From positions 388,460-452,459 of the forward strand of contig CAXAMN010026794.1 of NCBI GenBank assembly GCA_963970005.1: a stretch of DNA of 64,000 bases, in the 5' to 3' direction. This document shows positions 23,101 through 31,690 of this stretch, in pieces. The position numbers were made by a program, and so were the translations under genes. The notes under the pieces were generated by a model. It made no database searches, was not told where the DNA came from, and worked only from the letters and a program-made list of their open reading frames with translations. This DNA comes from Durusdinium trenchii. Its lineage: Eukaryota; Sar; Dinophyceae; Suessiales; Symbiodiniaceae. Numbering within the stretch: position 1 is the first letter of the stretch; each line of letters starts with the position of its first letter.

Positions 23101-23605
23101 GGGCACAGTATGTTCCAAACAGCAAAGTCAAAATGCCCACAGGCACCCCCACCAAACTGAATGCATAGGGCAACAATAGAACGCCCGAACCTGCGCAAAC
23201 CCGTCGACACACAACCCGTCTGAGATGCAAACACCGCAAACCGATGTTCAACTGGCAACGTTCAGAACAATCTTAGCGTCCTTGCTCCTATAGTAGTAAG
23301 GCCAGGAGCCCCTAGTAGCTTCTTGCTCCTAGTAGCGATGCCAGGAGCCCCTAGTAGCGTCCTTGCGCCTAGTAGCAATGCAAAACATAAAAAAGAACGG
23401 ACTTAAGCAGCTCAAAGCAATCCATGAACCGCTTCACCCACTTCGAACGTCCATCCAAACGCCCGTCACTGTCGACCGAGTTCGGACCGCAAGTTGAAGT
23501 GGTCTTCAGCGGCGGGGCCTATGGCTGCGGACATCAGCGTAAAGATAGAGCCCCTCAAGGATCCTCGCTTCCTCAGGCGAGGGCTGCCGCGCGGTGAAGC
23601 CCTAT
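11005..23605 (-). CDS. amino-acid transporter gene (Aa_trans/SLC36-SLC38-like), multi-exon
   Basis: Gene span; exons are listed separately. Members of this family move amino acids across plasma or vacuolar membranes through 11 helices. Exons at 23.5, 23.1, 19.3, 15.7, 13.8, 12.6, 11.8 and 11.1 kb fall in N-to-C order on the minus strand. They carry the family landmarks: FTLMSAAIG|SGVLLLPYAF in helix 1, the Pro...KDMSVLRH turn of helix 5, the CQHVAIPVYKQL segment, the PLGVQPARDQL segment and the ALIFPNV...ELTG|IVGIATGFGSV pair near the C terminus. Reading phases agree exactly for 23519/23190, 13787/12628, 12495/11826 and 11756/11191. The helix 2-4, helix 6 and helix 7 exons were not found. Around 19.9 kb an ORF reading YTFQLHVVLMHF could supply one. 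The donors used are GT, GC and GA. The substrate cannot be told from the sequence. Confidence 0.82.
11408..11457 (+). repeat. tRNA-derived SINE-like remnant
   Basis: TGGTAGAGCAT (resembling a tRNA D-arm and pol III A box) is followed 28 bases later by GGTTCGATGCC, one base off the B-box consensus. The region between does not fold into an anticodon arm, so this is not a functional tRNA. It is more likely a tRNA-derived SINE (dinoflagellate genomes carry such elements) or a decayed tRNA. Confidence 0.35.
11756..11826 (-). CDS. amino-acid transporter exon (helix 9/10)
   Basis: The acceptor is a pyrimidine-rich tract ending ATCAAG before 11826. The frame reads VIMSVAASLALIFPNVTSS and then LELTG, the conserved hydrophobic helix with Pro-Asn and the following Gly found before the last helices of the family. 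The exon ends ACAGG|GAGATG: only a GA donor keeps the frame into the next exon (ACA GG + G ATT GTT), giving Thr-Gly-Ile-Val. Confidence 0.75.
12225..12265. repeat. short foldback (hairpin)
   Basis: Two 17-base arms, GTGCAGGTGTTCAGAGT and its complement with one mismatch, around a 7-base loop. It lies in a transporter intron. It may be a tiny foldback element; no target duplication is evident. Confidence 0.7.
12495..12628 (-). CDS. amino-acid transporter exon (loop before helix 9)
   Basis: Begins after CGCAG at 12628. The two leading bases complete the Gly codon left open by the 13787-13863 exon, and 44 full codons follow, ending phase 0 at GCG|GTGTC. The encoded segment is a hydrophilic loop (RPQRTPSVSELEFPVENV) that runs into RVLHTA, the start of the helix continued by VIMSVAASLAL in the next exon. 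The exact length (2 + 132 nt) and agreement on both sides support the model. Confidence 0.65.
13787..13863 (-). CDS. amino-acid transporter exon (helix 8)
   Basis: Acceptor CTGCAG before 13863, donor CACAG|GTCGGG after 13787. The frame gives IALPLGVQPARDQLPEVLYS. Pro-Leu followed by Pro-x-Arg-(D/N/T) is a hallmark of SLC36/SLC38-type transporters. The phase does not join directly to the 15.7-kb exon, so at least one exon (helix 7) is missing between them. A GC-rich island at about 14.5 kb is the candidate. Confidence 0.7.
14481..14600 (-). CDS. GC-rich island, possible transporter exon
   Basis: The island lies where a helix 7 exon is expected. Minus-strand frames read either FRVLLSGLISWPAEP or RVVPCFVVGAHLLARG, and the plus strand is also open. 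I could not fix splice sites. Confidence 0.22.
15046..15077 (+). repeat. interstitial telomeric TTTAGGG repeat
   Basis: About four and a half TTTAGGG units with one 6-base unit, in an intron of the transporter gene. TTTAGGG is the telomere repeat reported for dinoflagellates and many algae. A short internal block can come from double-strand-break repair or a retroposed end. Confidence 0.85.
15687..15775 (-). CDS. amino-acid transporter exon (helix 6-7 boundary)
   Basis: Acceptor GCTCCAG before 15775. The frame reads SLVLSALYCQHVAIPVYKQL, equivalent to the family's F-x-C-H-x-N-V-x-P-I-Y-x-E-L segment with Gln replacing the usual Cys-His spacing, then a polar stretch. Donor GT at 15686, although the GA a few bases earlier is also possible. 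A competing frame with a longer ORF (GNETELGRQT) lacks the family pattern. Confidence 0.65.
15776..19248 (-). other. large transporter intron(s) with unresolved islands
   Basis: The helix 6 exon of the transporter should lie here. Moderately GC-rich patches at about 17.0-17.1 and 18.7-18.85 kb are open on the minus strand (for example GESYVLALQAQCVLFLKRW near 18.8 kb), but none matches convincingly. A microsatellite lies at 16.15 kb. Confidence 0.35.
16147..16192. repeat. AT-rich microsatellite
   Basis: TATA-rich tract with several interruptions, intronic. Confidence 0.85.
19249..19354 (-). CDS. amino-acid transporter exon (helix 5)
   Basis: Acceptor AACCCAG before 19354, donor GTCACA after 19249. 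The frame gives MAFVIIFAAFPAAASKDMSV followed by LRH. The pattern helix-Pro-x3-(K/R)-(D/N)-(L/M)-x2-L-(R/K) is the conserved end of helix 5 in amino-acid/auxin permeases. Length 106 nt, entering in phase 2 and leaving in phase 0. Confidence 0.7.
20477..20491 (-). other. dinoflagellate spliced-leader-like relic
   Basis: The minus strand reads CCATGTTGGCTCAAG, which differs at one base from the last 15 bases of the dinoflagellate spliced leader (CCATTTTGGCTCAAG). Such tracts mark retroposed mRNAs in these genomes. No recognisable coding sequence follows within the next 300 bases. Confidence 0.4.
23096..23190 (-). CDS. amino-acid transporter exon (helix 1)
   Basis: Acceptor TTGCGCAG before 23190. 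GT completes the Gly codon begun in the previous exon, then SGVLLLPYAFSLVGVPVGI and TLLFGTYCALDA follow. This is the Gly-Ser/Thr-Gly-Val-Leu-x-Leu-Pro-Tyr-Ala-Phe signature of the family's first helix. The end is GC (23095) or GA three bases earlier; both keep phase 0. Confidence 0.8.
23278..23380. repeat. about 39-bp tandem repeat
   Basis: Two and a half copies of a unit containing CTTGCTCCTAGTAGC and CCAGGAGCCCCTAGTAGC, in the short intron between the two first-helix exons. Confidence 0.75.
23519..23605 (-). CDS. amino-acid transporter exon (N-terminal arm and start of helix 1)
   Basis: The frame gives a basic, Ser/Pro-rich arm (ASPRGSPRLRKRGSLRGS), then IFTLMSAAIG. The exon ends CCATAG|GCCCCG; using this GC donor, ATA G joins GT TCG to give Ile-Gly-Ser-Gly-Val, restoring the unbroken helix 1 signature. 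The left limit near 23605 is approximate. A start Met could lie in this exon's upstream neighbour; an island at 24.6-24.8 kb reads MDETPRSTRSWTSRTLG on the minus strand. Confidence 0.72.
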
Positions 23606-24584
23606 TTGTTTCTTGTTGGGTGCAACACTGTGCAGCAAGCTGCTATAAGGCTTTTTCAGGGATGATATTCATGGGATGTGCTTTTTGGGAGTCTATGCTT
23701 CTAGGTGTCCCTAATCTGCACACAGAAACCGAAAACCCGAGCTCATTCGGGCCTGGCTCAGCCAGGTTCAAAGGATTGGCGTTGGACATCATTGGCGTTG
23801 ATGAACAGGCATGTATTATCATAATGGTACATCAATGGGACACACTAGGTTCGAATAGATGAGTAAATAGTGATCATTATCTCCAATTCTAATTGAACAA
23901 GCTTAACCAGGTCATTGACTTGGAGGGATTGAATGGTTTCAGTGGTTGCATCTATAATGATATCCTTGGTGTCGAACTACCAACAAGAAAACTCTATGAT
24001 ACTTTCCTGTTCCTAGCAACATGAGCAACCATCCAGCCATGAAACTAGAGTATCGGCTTGACGTCTACTCAACAGTGCCAAGTCCTCAACGTTCGAACAT
24101 AGCTCTTGCCATGCTCTCTTGTTCCCTGATTCATTTGTTGAAGGTGATAGCAACTCCGTGGTCCATAGACCCTAGTGAATGATCCTTGCACCATCTTGCA
24201 CCCATCGGTTCAACTACTGCATTACTTACGATGGTTTCTTACTGGCCACGTCCCAACCTCCTTTTGAGAGTTGGGCCGTAAGGCACATCCAAGAATCAAG
24301 AACAACTTTGGTCAGGGCAAACTTGGACAGTCCGCTCTAACTGACGGTCTCCCCACACGCCCTGTCCGTCGCCATCCATTGGGCGAAGGGGAAAGTCCAT
24401 TGAGCTCCGTCGGTGTGAGGACGTGTTTTTCTTATTTGTGTTTTGCAAATCCGTCTGAACGATTCTACCATAATGTCCCGGTTTTCTGGGGTGGAACTTT
24501 CCAGATCACTTACAAAATGAACGTTATTCATATTTCTCTTGCTCTGAAACCCTCTGGATGCAACCATCTACCATCATCCTTGAC

Positions 24585-24775
24585 CCAACTGGCTGTCTGC
24601 CTCCGCCTGCCACCGACCTGTTCCGGAACCCGCGGCCAGGAACCGCCAACCAGCACCGAGGCGCATGGGTCCCAAGGTTCGCGACGTCCAGGAACGGGTG
24701 GAGCGGGGCGTCTCATCCATGGCGTGTGTGGCGCGAAGAGGCGTCCAAGCTGGTCCAGTTGGGGTACCCCCAATA
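24585..24775 (-). CDS. GC-rich island, possible N-terminal exon
   Basis: The minus strand contains ATG followed by DETPRSTRSWTSRTLGPMR, a plausible cytosolic N terminus for the transporter just downstream. The plus strand also reads a basic sequence (MGPKVRDVQERVERG). Splice sites are not decisive. Confidence 0.25.
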
Positions 24776-25639
24776 GCCTTGGGGGCTTTGAAAGAATCAT
24801 TGGAAGAGTGTTTTTTTTAATTAAAACTTTTTTTCCCGATGTCGCTATATAGAGTACTCTCTTGAATCTGGAGTATTTATTGGGCGTAGTGTAATGCTAC
24901 ATGCAAGTGAAACAGCATGACTTTGGCCCAGTTTTTGCATGAAGGTACTTGCTTTGGGCCTCACTGCGCCCTTTCTGGCCGAAACGACTGCGGAACACGA
25001 CAGCGAATTCTTCGACGCTGTTCTGCTAGGGCGTGCCATCTTGTCATTGAGCCCACGGAATCTACCCAACCAAACAAACAAGACTATACAGGCTCCAACA
25101 AGCAAGACTAGACAAACAGTGATATTGGTGGAGGTTTGGCTGGACATGGCAATGGGCAATGGTCCTTGAATTCCATATTCCATCTTCGATGCTGGTGATG
25201 ATTTTGGTGCTGTGTGCTATCTTACTCTGTAATTGCGGGCTCGTAAGGATGGTTGTTTAACGAGTGCACCAATGTCTCTTTTGATTGAACATCCACTCAT
25301 TCTCCAAGTATTGAGGGCATTTTGTCTCTGATGTTCTCGGTCTTCCGAGACATGTCTCCCCCTCCTACGACTGTGCCTACCACAGCATCCGCACATCACA
25401 GGCATCGGAATCGAGTCCTGCCTGAGCACCGCTGCCTCTTCTTTCCACAAAGCCCTAAGTGACTCAGCCACCCGGACCGAGAAAAGGCCGAAGGGTTGTA
25501 GCAGCTGTGAAGCACTATATCATGGATGCCGGGCCATAACTCATTCACTAGTCCTTTCTTCCTTCTCATCGAATATTATCGAGGAATATGGATGCCTCCA
25601 ATGGTTCCTTCGGCGCCACCAACTCCTGTTGGACACTTC

Positions 25640-25890
25640 TTGGCCGACAGCATTGCCAATGCGCCGGGACGGCGTCCATGTCGCCCAGGTTCTTGAACGT
25701 TCTGATCACTCTGGGGACCCCAAGTGATCTCAAGCAAGGTTCCCGCACCAATTCCGGCTAAAACGTCCTGGTCCATCCTGACCCTATCAAGCACACGCGT
25801 GTCTGATGTCTGTCTTGGCCGGTCGTCCTCCGTCCGAACAGTGGTTTCCGTCGCGGATCCGCCCCCCGTCCACCCGTGGTCCGAGGTGCT
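25640..25890 (-). CDS. GC-rich island(s), probable exons of unknown product
   Basis: Minus-strand frames read CYSTSDHGWTGGGSATETTV and onward (acceptor GCTACAG near 25890), and separately RTFKNLGDMDAVPAHWQ near 25.68 kb after CCCCAG. Both look like hydrophilic protein, either the 3' part of the J-domain gene or the 5' part of the transporter gene. No domain recognised. Confidence 0.28.
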
Positions 25891-26689
25891 GTAGCAGCTC
25901 ACGGGCGTAGGTCGGAAGGACTAAGAGCTCCTGAGGCTTCGAGGATTGGGCGCCTCAAGAGATCAAATGGACCTGTGAGCCGTGTGACCGCCGTTGTGAG
26001 CCCATGGGGGAACATGAGACATCCACACAAACCCCAAGAAAAATAATAGATGATTTGGAGGCCTATAATAGTCTAATGACATTTTGCACCCACCATCAAA
26101 CATCGAAGCCGGAACATGCATTTCACTATATATATATATGTTTCATTACTCTGGGTGCAAGGATGTTTCATTCACAGTGCTGTTATTCGTGTTCTTTCCG
26201 ACGGTTGGTGGGAAGCAAATAGGTTGGAAGTTTGACTGTGACGCAGTAGCAATTGATTTCGGGGAGCATGTAGCAGGCTCGACTTGCAAGCGGGAAGTGA
26301 ACAATTAGTTGGATGCGCATGCGGGAAGTGCTGGCTAACCAAGAAGCCGTGAAGCCGTTTTCGAGAAGCAGCCAACAGCAAGCAGCCAATGCCAATGAAG
26401 TGCAAATGCTGCAACCAAACCAAGAGAAGCACCGAAACTGGGTGCTAGAACATGCAGGGACAAACAAACAAAACCACAGCGATTGAAGAACATGTAACAT
26501 GAAACACGTGTTGCTCTGTGGGGGTATGGCGCCCACCGCAAAATAACTTGGAACCGCGCTTCGCAGCTCTGCCTTTATGGATCTTTGTACGTTTCCATGA
26601 TGTCAAGACTCAAGACCAAAAGCTAAGGAAGCTCCCATTCTCCTGTTTGAGCTTTAAACTGTCTAAACCAACAAAAAACCGTTGCCACG

Positions 26690-26780
26690 GCCGCGCAACC
26701 AGTCACCCTGGGACGTCGCGGCGGCAGCCGAGCTCGAGGGCCGACTGTCCTGGCTATTCTTGTCCGGCTTCACGAACAAG
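26690..26780. CDS. GC-rich island, unresolved exon candidate
   Basis: The plus strand reads SPWDVAAAAELEGRLSWLFL and the minus strand EALFVKPDKNSQDSRPSSS. Both are plausible and both carry AG boundaries. Strand and product undecided. Confidence 0.22.
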
Positions 26781-26965
26781 GCTTCCTAAGAGATCATTTG
26801 GCTGTGGGTCGCACCGGGACACCCCGGTGGACCACCCAAAATGAACAGAATCGACTAGGAGGGAGGTCAATCTATCAGGTTCCTATAGGTTTGGGAAGCC
26901 GTCTGGCGTTTTTGTTGGAATCATTTGGGGTCTCACCGGGTCATGGTTATCTCAAAGATCTTTAC

Positions 26966-26997
26966 TATCTATATCTACCTATCTATCTATCTATCTT
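26966..26997. repeat. (CTAT)n microsatellite
   Basis: About seven CTAT units with minor interruptions. Confidence 0.85.
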
Positions 26998-28473
26998 TAC
27001 ATATCTTTGCTTACTTGAATCAAAAAGGCTCAAAAAGGGTAAAGCTCGCTGACTTGGAGGGTGGGGGTTTGGTCATCCACATCTTCCTGCCAGGTGCTTC
27101 TTCTGACTGCTAGGTGTGTGTGTGTGTGATTGCTCCTAGTTTACAGTCAACAAGAACATACTGTACACATCTTGAAGAATCACTGTGCACGATGAACAAT
27201 ACTTTATTATACTCTATTTATCTTTATTTATTATCTTCATTTCATCCTGTGTCTCTCACAGTGTTTCTCTTTTTAGCGCTGAAAGGAACATGCACTTCGG
27301 ATTCTTGGACCGTTGAAGGCATCAACGTCACCTTGCTTGCGTCGTTCCGGATACAACATGAAACATGTACAGAGTCCCTACAACAAGACAACTAGCTATA
27401 ACCAATGATTTGCACCCCCTCCCTTCCGGGGTTTGCTTTATTTGACACGCTGCTTGCCAGCGCGAATGCCACACGGTCAAATGGGCCGGAGCGTGGGGAA
27501 CACCAAGCGTTTTGGAACGCGGGAGCAGAGCTTCGCCTCCCAGAAGGGGAGCCAAGTGGATTTTTCTCCTGCCCTCAAAATTTCTGGACAAGCCCCATAG
27601 ATCTTGATAAACCATGATTCTGCTTATGTTCCAGGAAAGGGTAGTGCTCTTCCAGCTAATACTACCCAGGGTCATCGGTAGAATCATTTATAGCAGAATA
27701 AATGATTATGCTCAGAAATCGACTACGGAGTACAGAAATCTCCAGCTTCTGGCCAAGCTTCATAGCCTTCCTTCCGCCACTTTGCCTTCGCCTATGCCCA
27801 TAGGCACGTTGGGATTTTCTTGCTGAAGATCTGTTGATGCAACCGAGGCCTCCCTAAAAACCAAGAAGCCTAAGTGGTAGAGGTACGAGTACAACATAGT
27901 ACAACAGCAAACATCTAAACGAGTGGAGCCCCCTGGTTGGAGCTTCCTCTCCTGGGTACGCTTTCCGGTTGGTGGTGTGTGCTGATTTCGGGTGATCGGA
28001 TGATCAAGAAACAGATTCTTAGAGCGTGGGACGCCGGTTTTTGAAGTGGACATTTGAGAAGAAGTGGCAAACAAACACATGTCAAAGAACCTTCCAGGCT
28101 TTCCTCTTCTTCGTGGCTCGACAAGTCGATGGCAGAAGCCGGTGAACATCGAAGACGTGCCGGTGACAATACCATGTCATATCCATCTTCACCTGAACCG
28201 TCATGCGATCAACCGTATCCGTATCTGCATGTATGGGAGCTAACCAACACATGTTCCTGGCCTGACAACTGCATGAACCAAAATCAACAAGTAACACTAA
28301 GTAACTTCATCTGTGATGGTCTATGTCATGTTCTCAGGTTACCCAAGCCCAGAACGAAAGGGTCTTGAATCAAATCACAAATCACCTGAGTAAACGCTTG
28401 GACCCACCCAAAAACCTCCAGAACCTGGAGTCGGCTGAAGCAAACCGCCAAGGCGGACCAGACCGGACCTAGC

Positions 28474-28524
28474 CTTGCAGCGGACACAGGCATCTGGCAC
28501 GTCGGCGATGAAGCGTGCAATGAC
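28474..28524 (-). CDS. probable exon, unknown product
   Basis: Acceptor CCTGAG|G at 28524 and donor TGCAAG|GC at 28474 enclose exactly 17 codons, VIARFIADVPDAC then VRCK. The boundaries follow the AG|G...|GC style of the verified exons nearby. Position suggests the C-terminal half of the J-domain gene, but the phase does not join directly to the 29.1-kb exon, so an exon is missing or another frame is used. Confidence 0.35.
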
Positions 28525-29106
28525 CTCAGGACGAACGCGCCGAGAGTCCGTCCGGTGCCCCCGCGCGACCGAGGGCCTGACCGGGTGGTGGGTCGTCATC
28601 CGCGTGGGTGCGGTGGTTACGTCGTGGTATGTCGGTCTCTGAGGGAGTCATGGAGATGAGGCAGGATCGGCCTTCAGGCGGCCTTTGTACTTCCCACAGT
28701 TTCATGCCAGTGGAAGGCTGGCAATCTTCCAAGATACACTGATACACGCTATGACCCTGAACATTGATCATCTCTTGCTCTACAAGTGTCAGAAATTGGC
28801 TTGGCCGTGCAAAAACCCGGAAGTTCCGGGTTCCCATTGGAGGATGAGGATGCAGGAAGTCCCAATGATCCAGGCACTTAGGGACTTAAAACCAAGCCTC
28901 TGAAACTGCCGGGAACTGCTGGAACCCATTGTCTCTCGGTTCAAAGACATGATTTCAAAATTGAACAAGGTATAAACATCTTTCAACTAGAAACATTCTA
29001 ACCACGTCAAAGGGATAGGATGGAAAGAACTGAACCTGCAGCGCACACGGTGCCTCCTTGCTCTCCCATGGTCGCCCACACCTCACAGCGGGTCTTTTCT
29101 GGTCAC

Positions 29107-29135
29107 TCGCGCGACAGCAGCAGGTCTCGGGCGGC
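29107..29135 (-). CDS. J-domain gene, helix IV exon
   Basis: Acceptor AGCTGAG before 29135, then GCC GCC CGA giving AARDLLLSR, ending GA|GTGACC at a GT donor. It continues directly from QFKKIL of the previous exon in phase 0. Confidence 0.7.
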
Positions 29136-30394
29136 CTCAGCTGTCGAGAGAGGGAGACGTCCCACGGTGGGACAACGTACGTAGCATGGGTCAATACCAC
29201 CCAAACCCAAACAGCATGCAGCAAGCTGCATGACTGGCAAGAAAATATGGGTGGTGGATTCTCGAGTTGATCCGGGATCGTTCTTGAAAAATTACGACGT
29301 CGGTAAGCGGGTCCATCCACAAAAAAGCAGGTAGAACAGGGGATCAACGGTCAAGCCTTTTCTTCTCTTCTGCTGCTCAGGACATGTTCCACGAAGTCAT
29401 GACAGTTTGAAGGAACGAAAGCCCAATCTTCAGCTGGCAAAAACCACGCCACAGAATTGAAACTGTACCTCCAACACTTTTGATTTGCTTCCATCTTAGA
29501 GCAAGAATGCCTTTCGCGCATCCAAACGGCTAAGATCTTCTTGAACTGCTCTGTGAAAGCAACGCGCAACTGTTCCGGCACCTTGTCCTCAGCGCGTTCT
29601 GGCTGGCTACCAGGCTACCATCTGGTCCAGGCCGGGTGAAAGACCGAGTTGGCCCTGCATGGGAAACCAGGCAGGAGCAAAGGGCATCGCTACGAACGGA
29701 GCGATCGGACGCTACTAGGGTGGAGGCTGGCGTGGTGTTGACTGAAAGCGCAAGTCATCAGAAGTGTAGAGCGGGGAGAGCTCTGGCCATTTCACGAACG
29801 AGGTGATTTCGCACCGTGAATCGTCCCAAAAACACCTTCTGGTATTGCACGAAACTAAATCCCCTTTTGTTGCCGAGTCGGAAGTGAAGTGGAACTTTCC
29901 AGCGGGTGACTGTCAAGTTCTGACACTCCTTGAGAGAAGTGATCCATGCCTTTCTTGTTGACTACTAGTCTATATTGAGCATCGAAAAGACCAAAGTGCC
30001 TATATATAGTCCAATGGCATTCTATATCTTGGACTGGCAGCTCCACAAGAATAAGCACAAAAACACCAGGACGACTTGCATGTCATGTCATTCTTACTGC
30101 ACTGACTTCTCACAGCCCAATCATCCTCTCCACGGATTCCACAGTCATTGGCGCAAATGCCATTGTTTGCTTCATATGGCTGTGGGTCGCACCAGGATAC
30201 CGACCGGTTGACCTATAAGACCTAAGGTCGGTCGCATGGCTACACGGTGGACTGGTCGTTCGCGACCACCGTGGGTCACGAGCACCAGATGACCAAGTCT
30301 CTGGATGAAACTCCAGGGCCTTCTTCTTAAAGGCCCCATTGACACTGGTCGCCGAACATTGCGAGAACGCCAAACCCAGAAGCTGAGCAGCCTC
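29107..30394 (-). CDS. J-domain (DnaJ/Hsp40-type) protein gene
   Basis: Gene span for the exons at 30302-30394, 29531-29587 and 29107-29135. Joined, they give a complete J domain: helix I (AAQLLGLAFSQ), helix II (VNGAFKKKALEF), the HPD signature, helix III (LRVAFTEQFKKIL) and helix IV (AARDLLLSR). J domains stimulate the ATPase of Hsp70 through HPD. Phases are 0 at both junctions. Both introns use non-GT donors (GA then GC), and the HPD tripeptide is split between exons after His-Pro. No zinc-finger or C-terminal peptide-binding domain was recognised, so the subtype is unknown. N- and C-terminal parts are missing. An alternative is a J-like domain in a larger protein. Confidence 0.8.
29531..29587 (-). 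CDS. J-domain gene, HPD/helix III exon
   Basis: Acceptor GCTGAG before 29587. Exactly 19 codons, DKVPEQLRVAFTEQFKKIL. The leading Asp-Lys completes His-Pro-Asp-Lys. The donor is GC at 29530 (ATCTTA|GCCG). Confidence 0.78.
30302..30394 (-). CDS. J-domain gene, helix I-II exon
   Basis: Acceptor CCACAG before 30394. Exactly 31 codons from EAAQLLGLAFSQCSATSV through NGAFKKKALEFHP. Read without splicing, the next residue is Glu (HPE). Splicing at the GA donor (CATCCA|GAGACT) instead brings in Asp from the next exon and restores HPD. Confidence 0.8.
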
Positions 30395-30767
30395 CTGTGG
30401 GCTCCAAGCAGGTTTGGCAAAGGTCAAAGATGGGAGGTGAGTGCAAACACTCACACCATGGAGCAACAAATCGAAAAAACATTGTGCAGCTTGAGTCCAA
30501 AGCCCAAAGGAGGACAGCATCATCAAGGATTTCAAAACTAATCACACAACGTGCTACTTTGCGCGGTCAACTTGGACTCTGCGGCGTTCCATCTTTCCCT
30601 GCGAGCTGTCTTGTCCAGCCTCCAGCGTCAGGTTAGGAAACCCGCTGTCCCGAACATCAAAGCGCCTGGGAGAGAGCTATATAAATGCGTTGCGACGTGG
30701 TGAAATTCGGAATGGTATAGGACATGCTGTAGCCATGTGTAGCCCTCGGTCTGTAGAAGATATCAGG

Positions 30768-30797
30768 CTATATATATATATACATACATACATACAT
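30768..30797. repeat. (TA)n/(CATA)n microsatellite
   Basis: Seven TA units followed by four CATA units. Confidence 0.9.
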
Positions 30798-31616
30798 CTT
30801 CAAGTCGCTGCCCAGAAACCTTGGAGCCCGAGTTCAGAAGAGGCGATGGGTGGAACTCGGATTGGATGGAACCCGTGCACCTTCTGAGCCCAGTGACCTT
30901 GACGTTATATTCCAAGTTTAACACTAAATACAGCGGCAGGAGAATTCATGCAAGTCTGTTGTTGTCCCTTCATTCGTCACTCATTATTGGCATGTATCAA
31001 CCAAGTAGATTAAACCAAAAGCTGCCAAACTAGGATGCAGTCTGGAAACTCATCTCCATCGATAGGAACAAACACTACAAAGAATTCCTATCCCTGCCTC
31101 CGTGTGCTGTATATCTCGGCAACAAAAAGACTGTGTGGCGTATCCAGTAAGTAGGTAGAATGGTGATCCAAACTTATCCTACTCTACTTTGCATAGGACC
31201 CCTTTTGTAGTGGTAGAAGGAACACTCCTTGGCAATGACGAATTAGCCTGCCAGCAAGTGTGTGTTCAGAACAATTTCCTTATGGAGGTGATCTTGCTTG
31301 TGACCTGGTTTGCTCCACCAAGGGCACCCCCAAACGAAGGCCCCATGAACACCCTGGATGGTGATGAGGAGTGGATATGGAGGAACGGTTATGGGAGAGG
31401 CGGGCCCAGCGTCCATACACACACATTGATATATTATATTACTATATATATATAGTCAAATATAAATCACATGAACCCACACAAGCACACACACACATTG
31501 CATCATGGAAGTGGAACACGTTCGCATAAACCCACCTAAAGATATCTAAATAACCACAGCTTTGGTGCGAATGAAGAGTTTTCTGCTTCATGCGCAAGAC
31601 CGAAACGACTGGTCCA

Positions 31617-31690
31617 AGGATCTTCGACTTCTGCTGCTTGTCCCACCAGTTCTCGTCCTCCTCGCCAGTGGCCTCTTCTCCGAAGACCTC
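31617..31690 (-). CDS. probable helicase C-terminal exon
   Basis: After GTCGAG, the frame reads EVFGEEATGEEDENWWDKQQ and then KSKIL: an acidic tail with a double Trp. It follows motif VI in order, and UvrD-like helicases often end in such acidic tails. It could instead belong to the J-domain gene. Confidence 0.42.
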
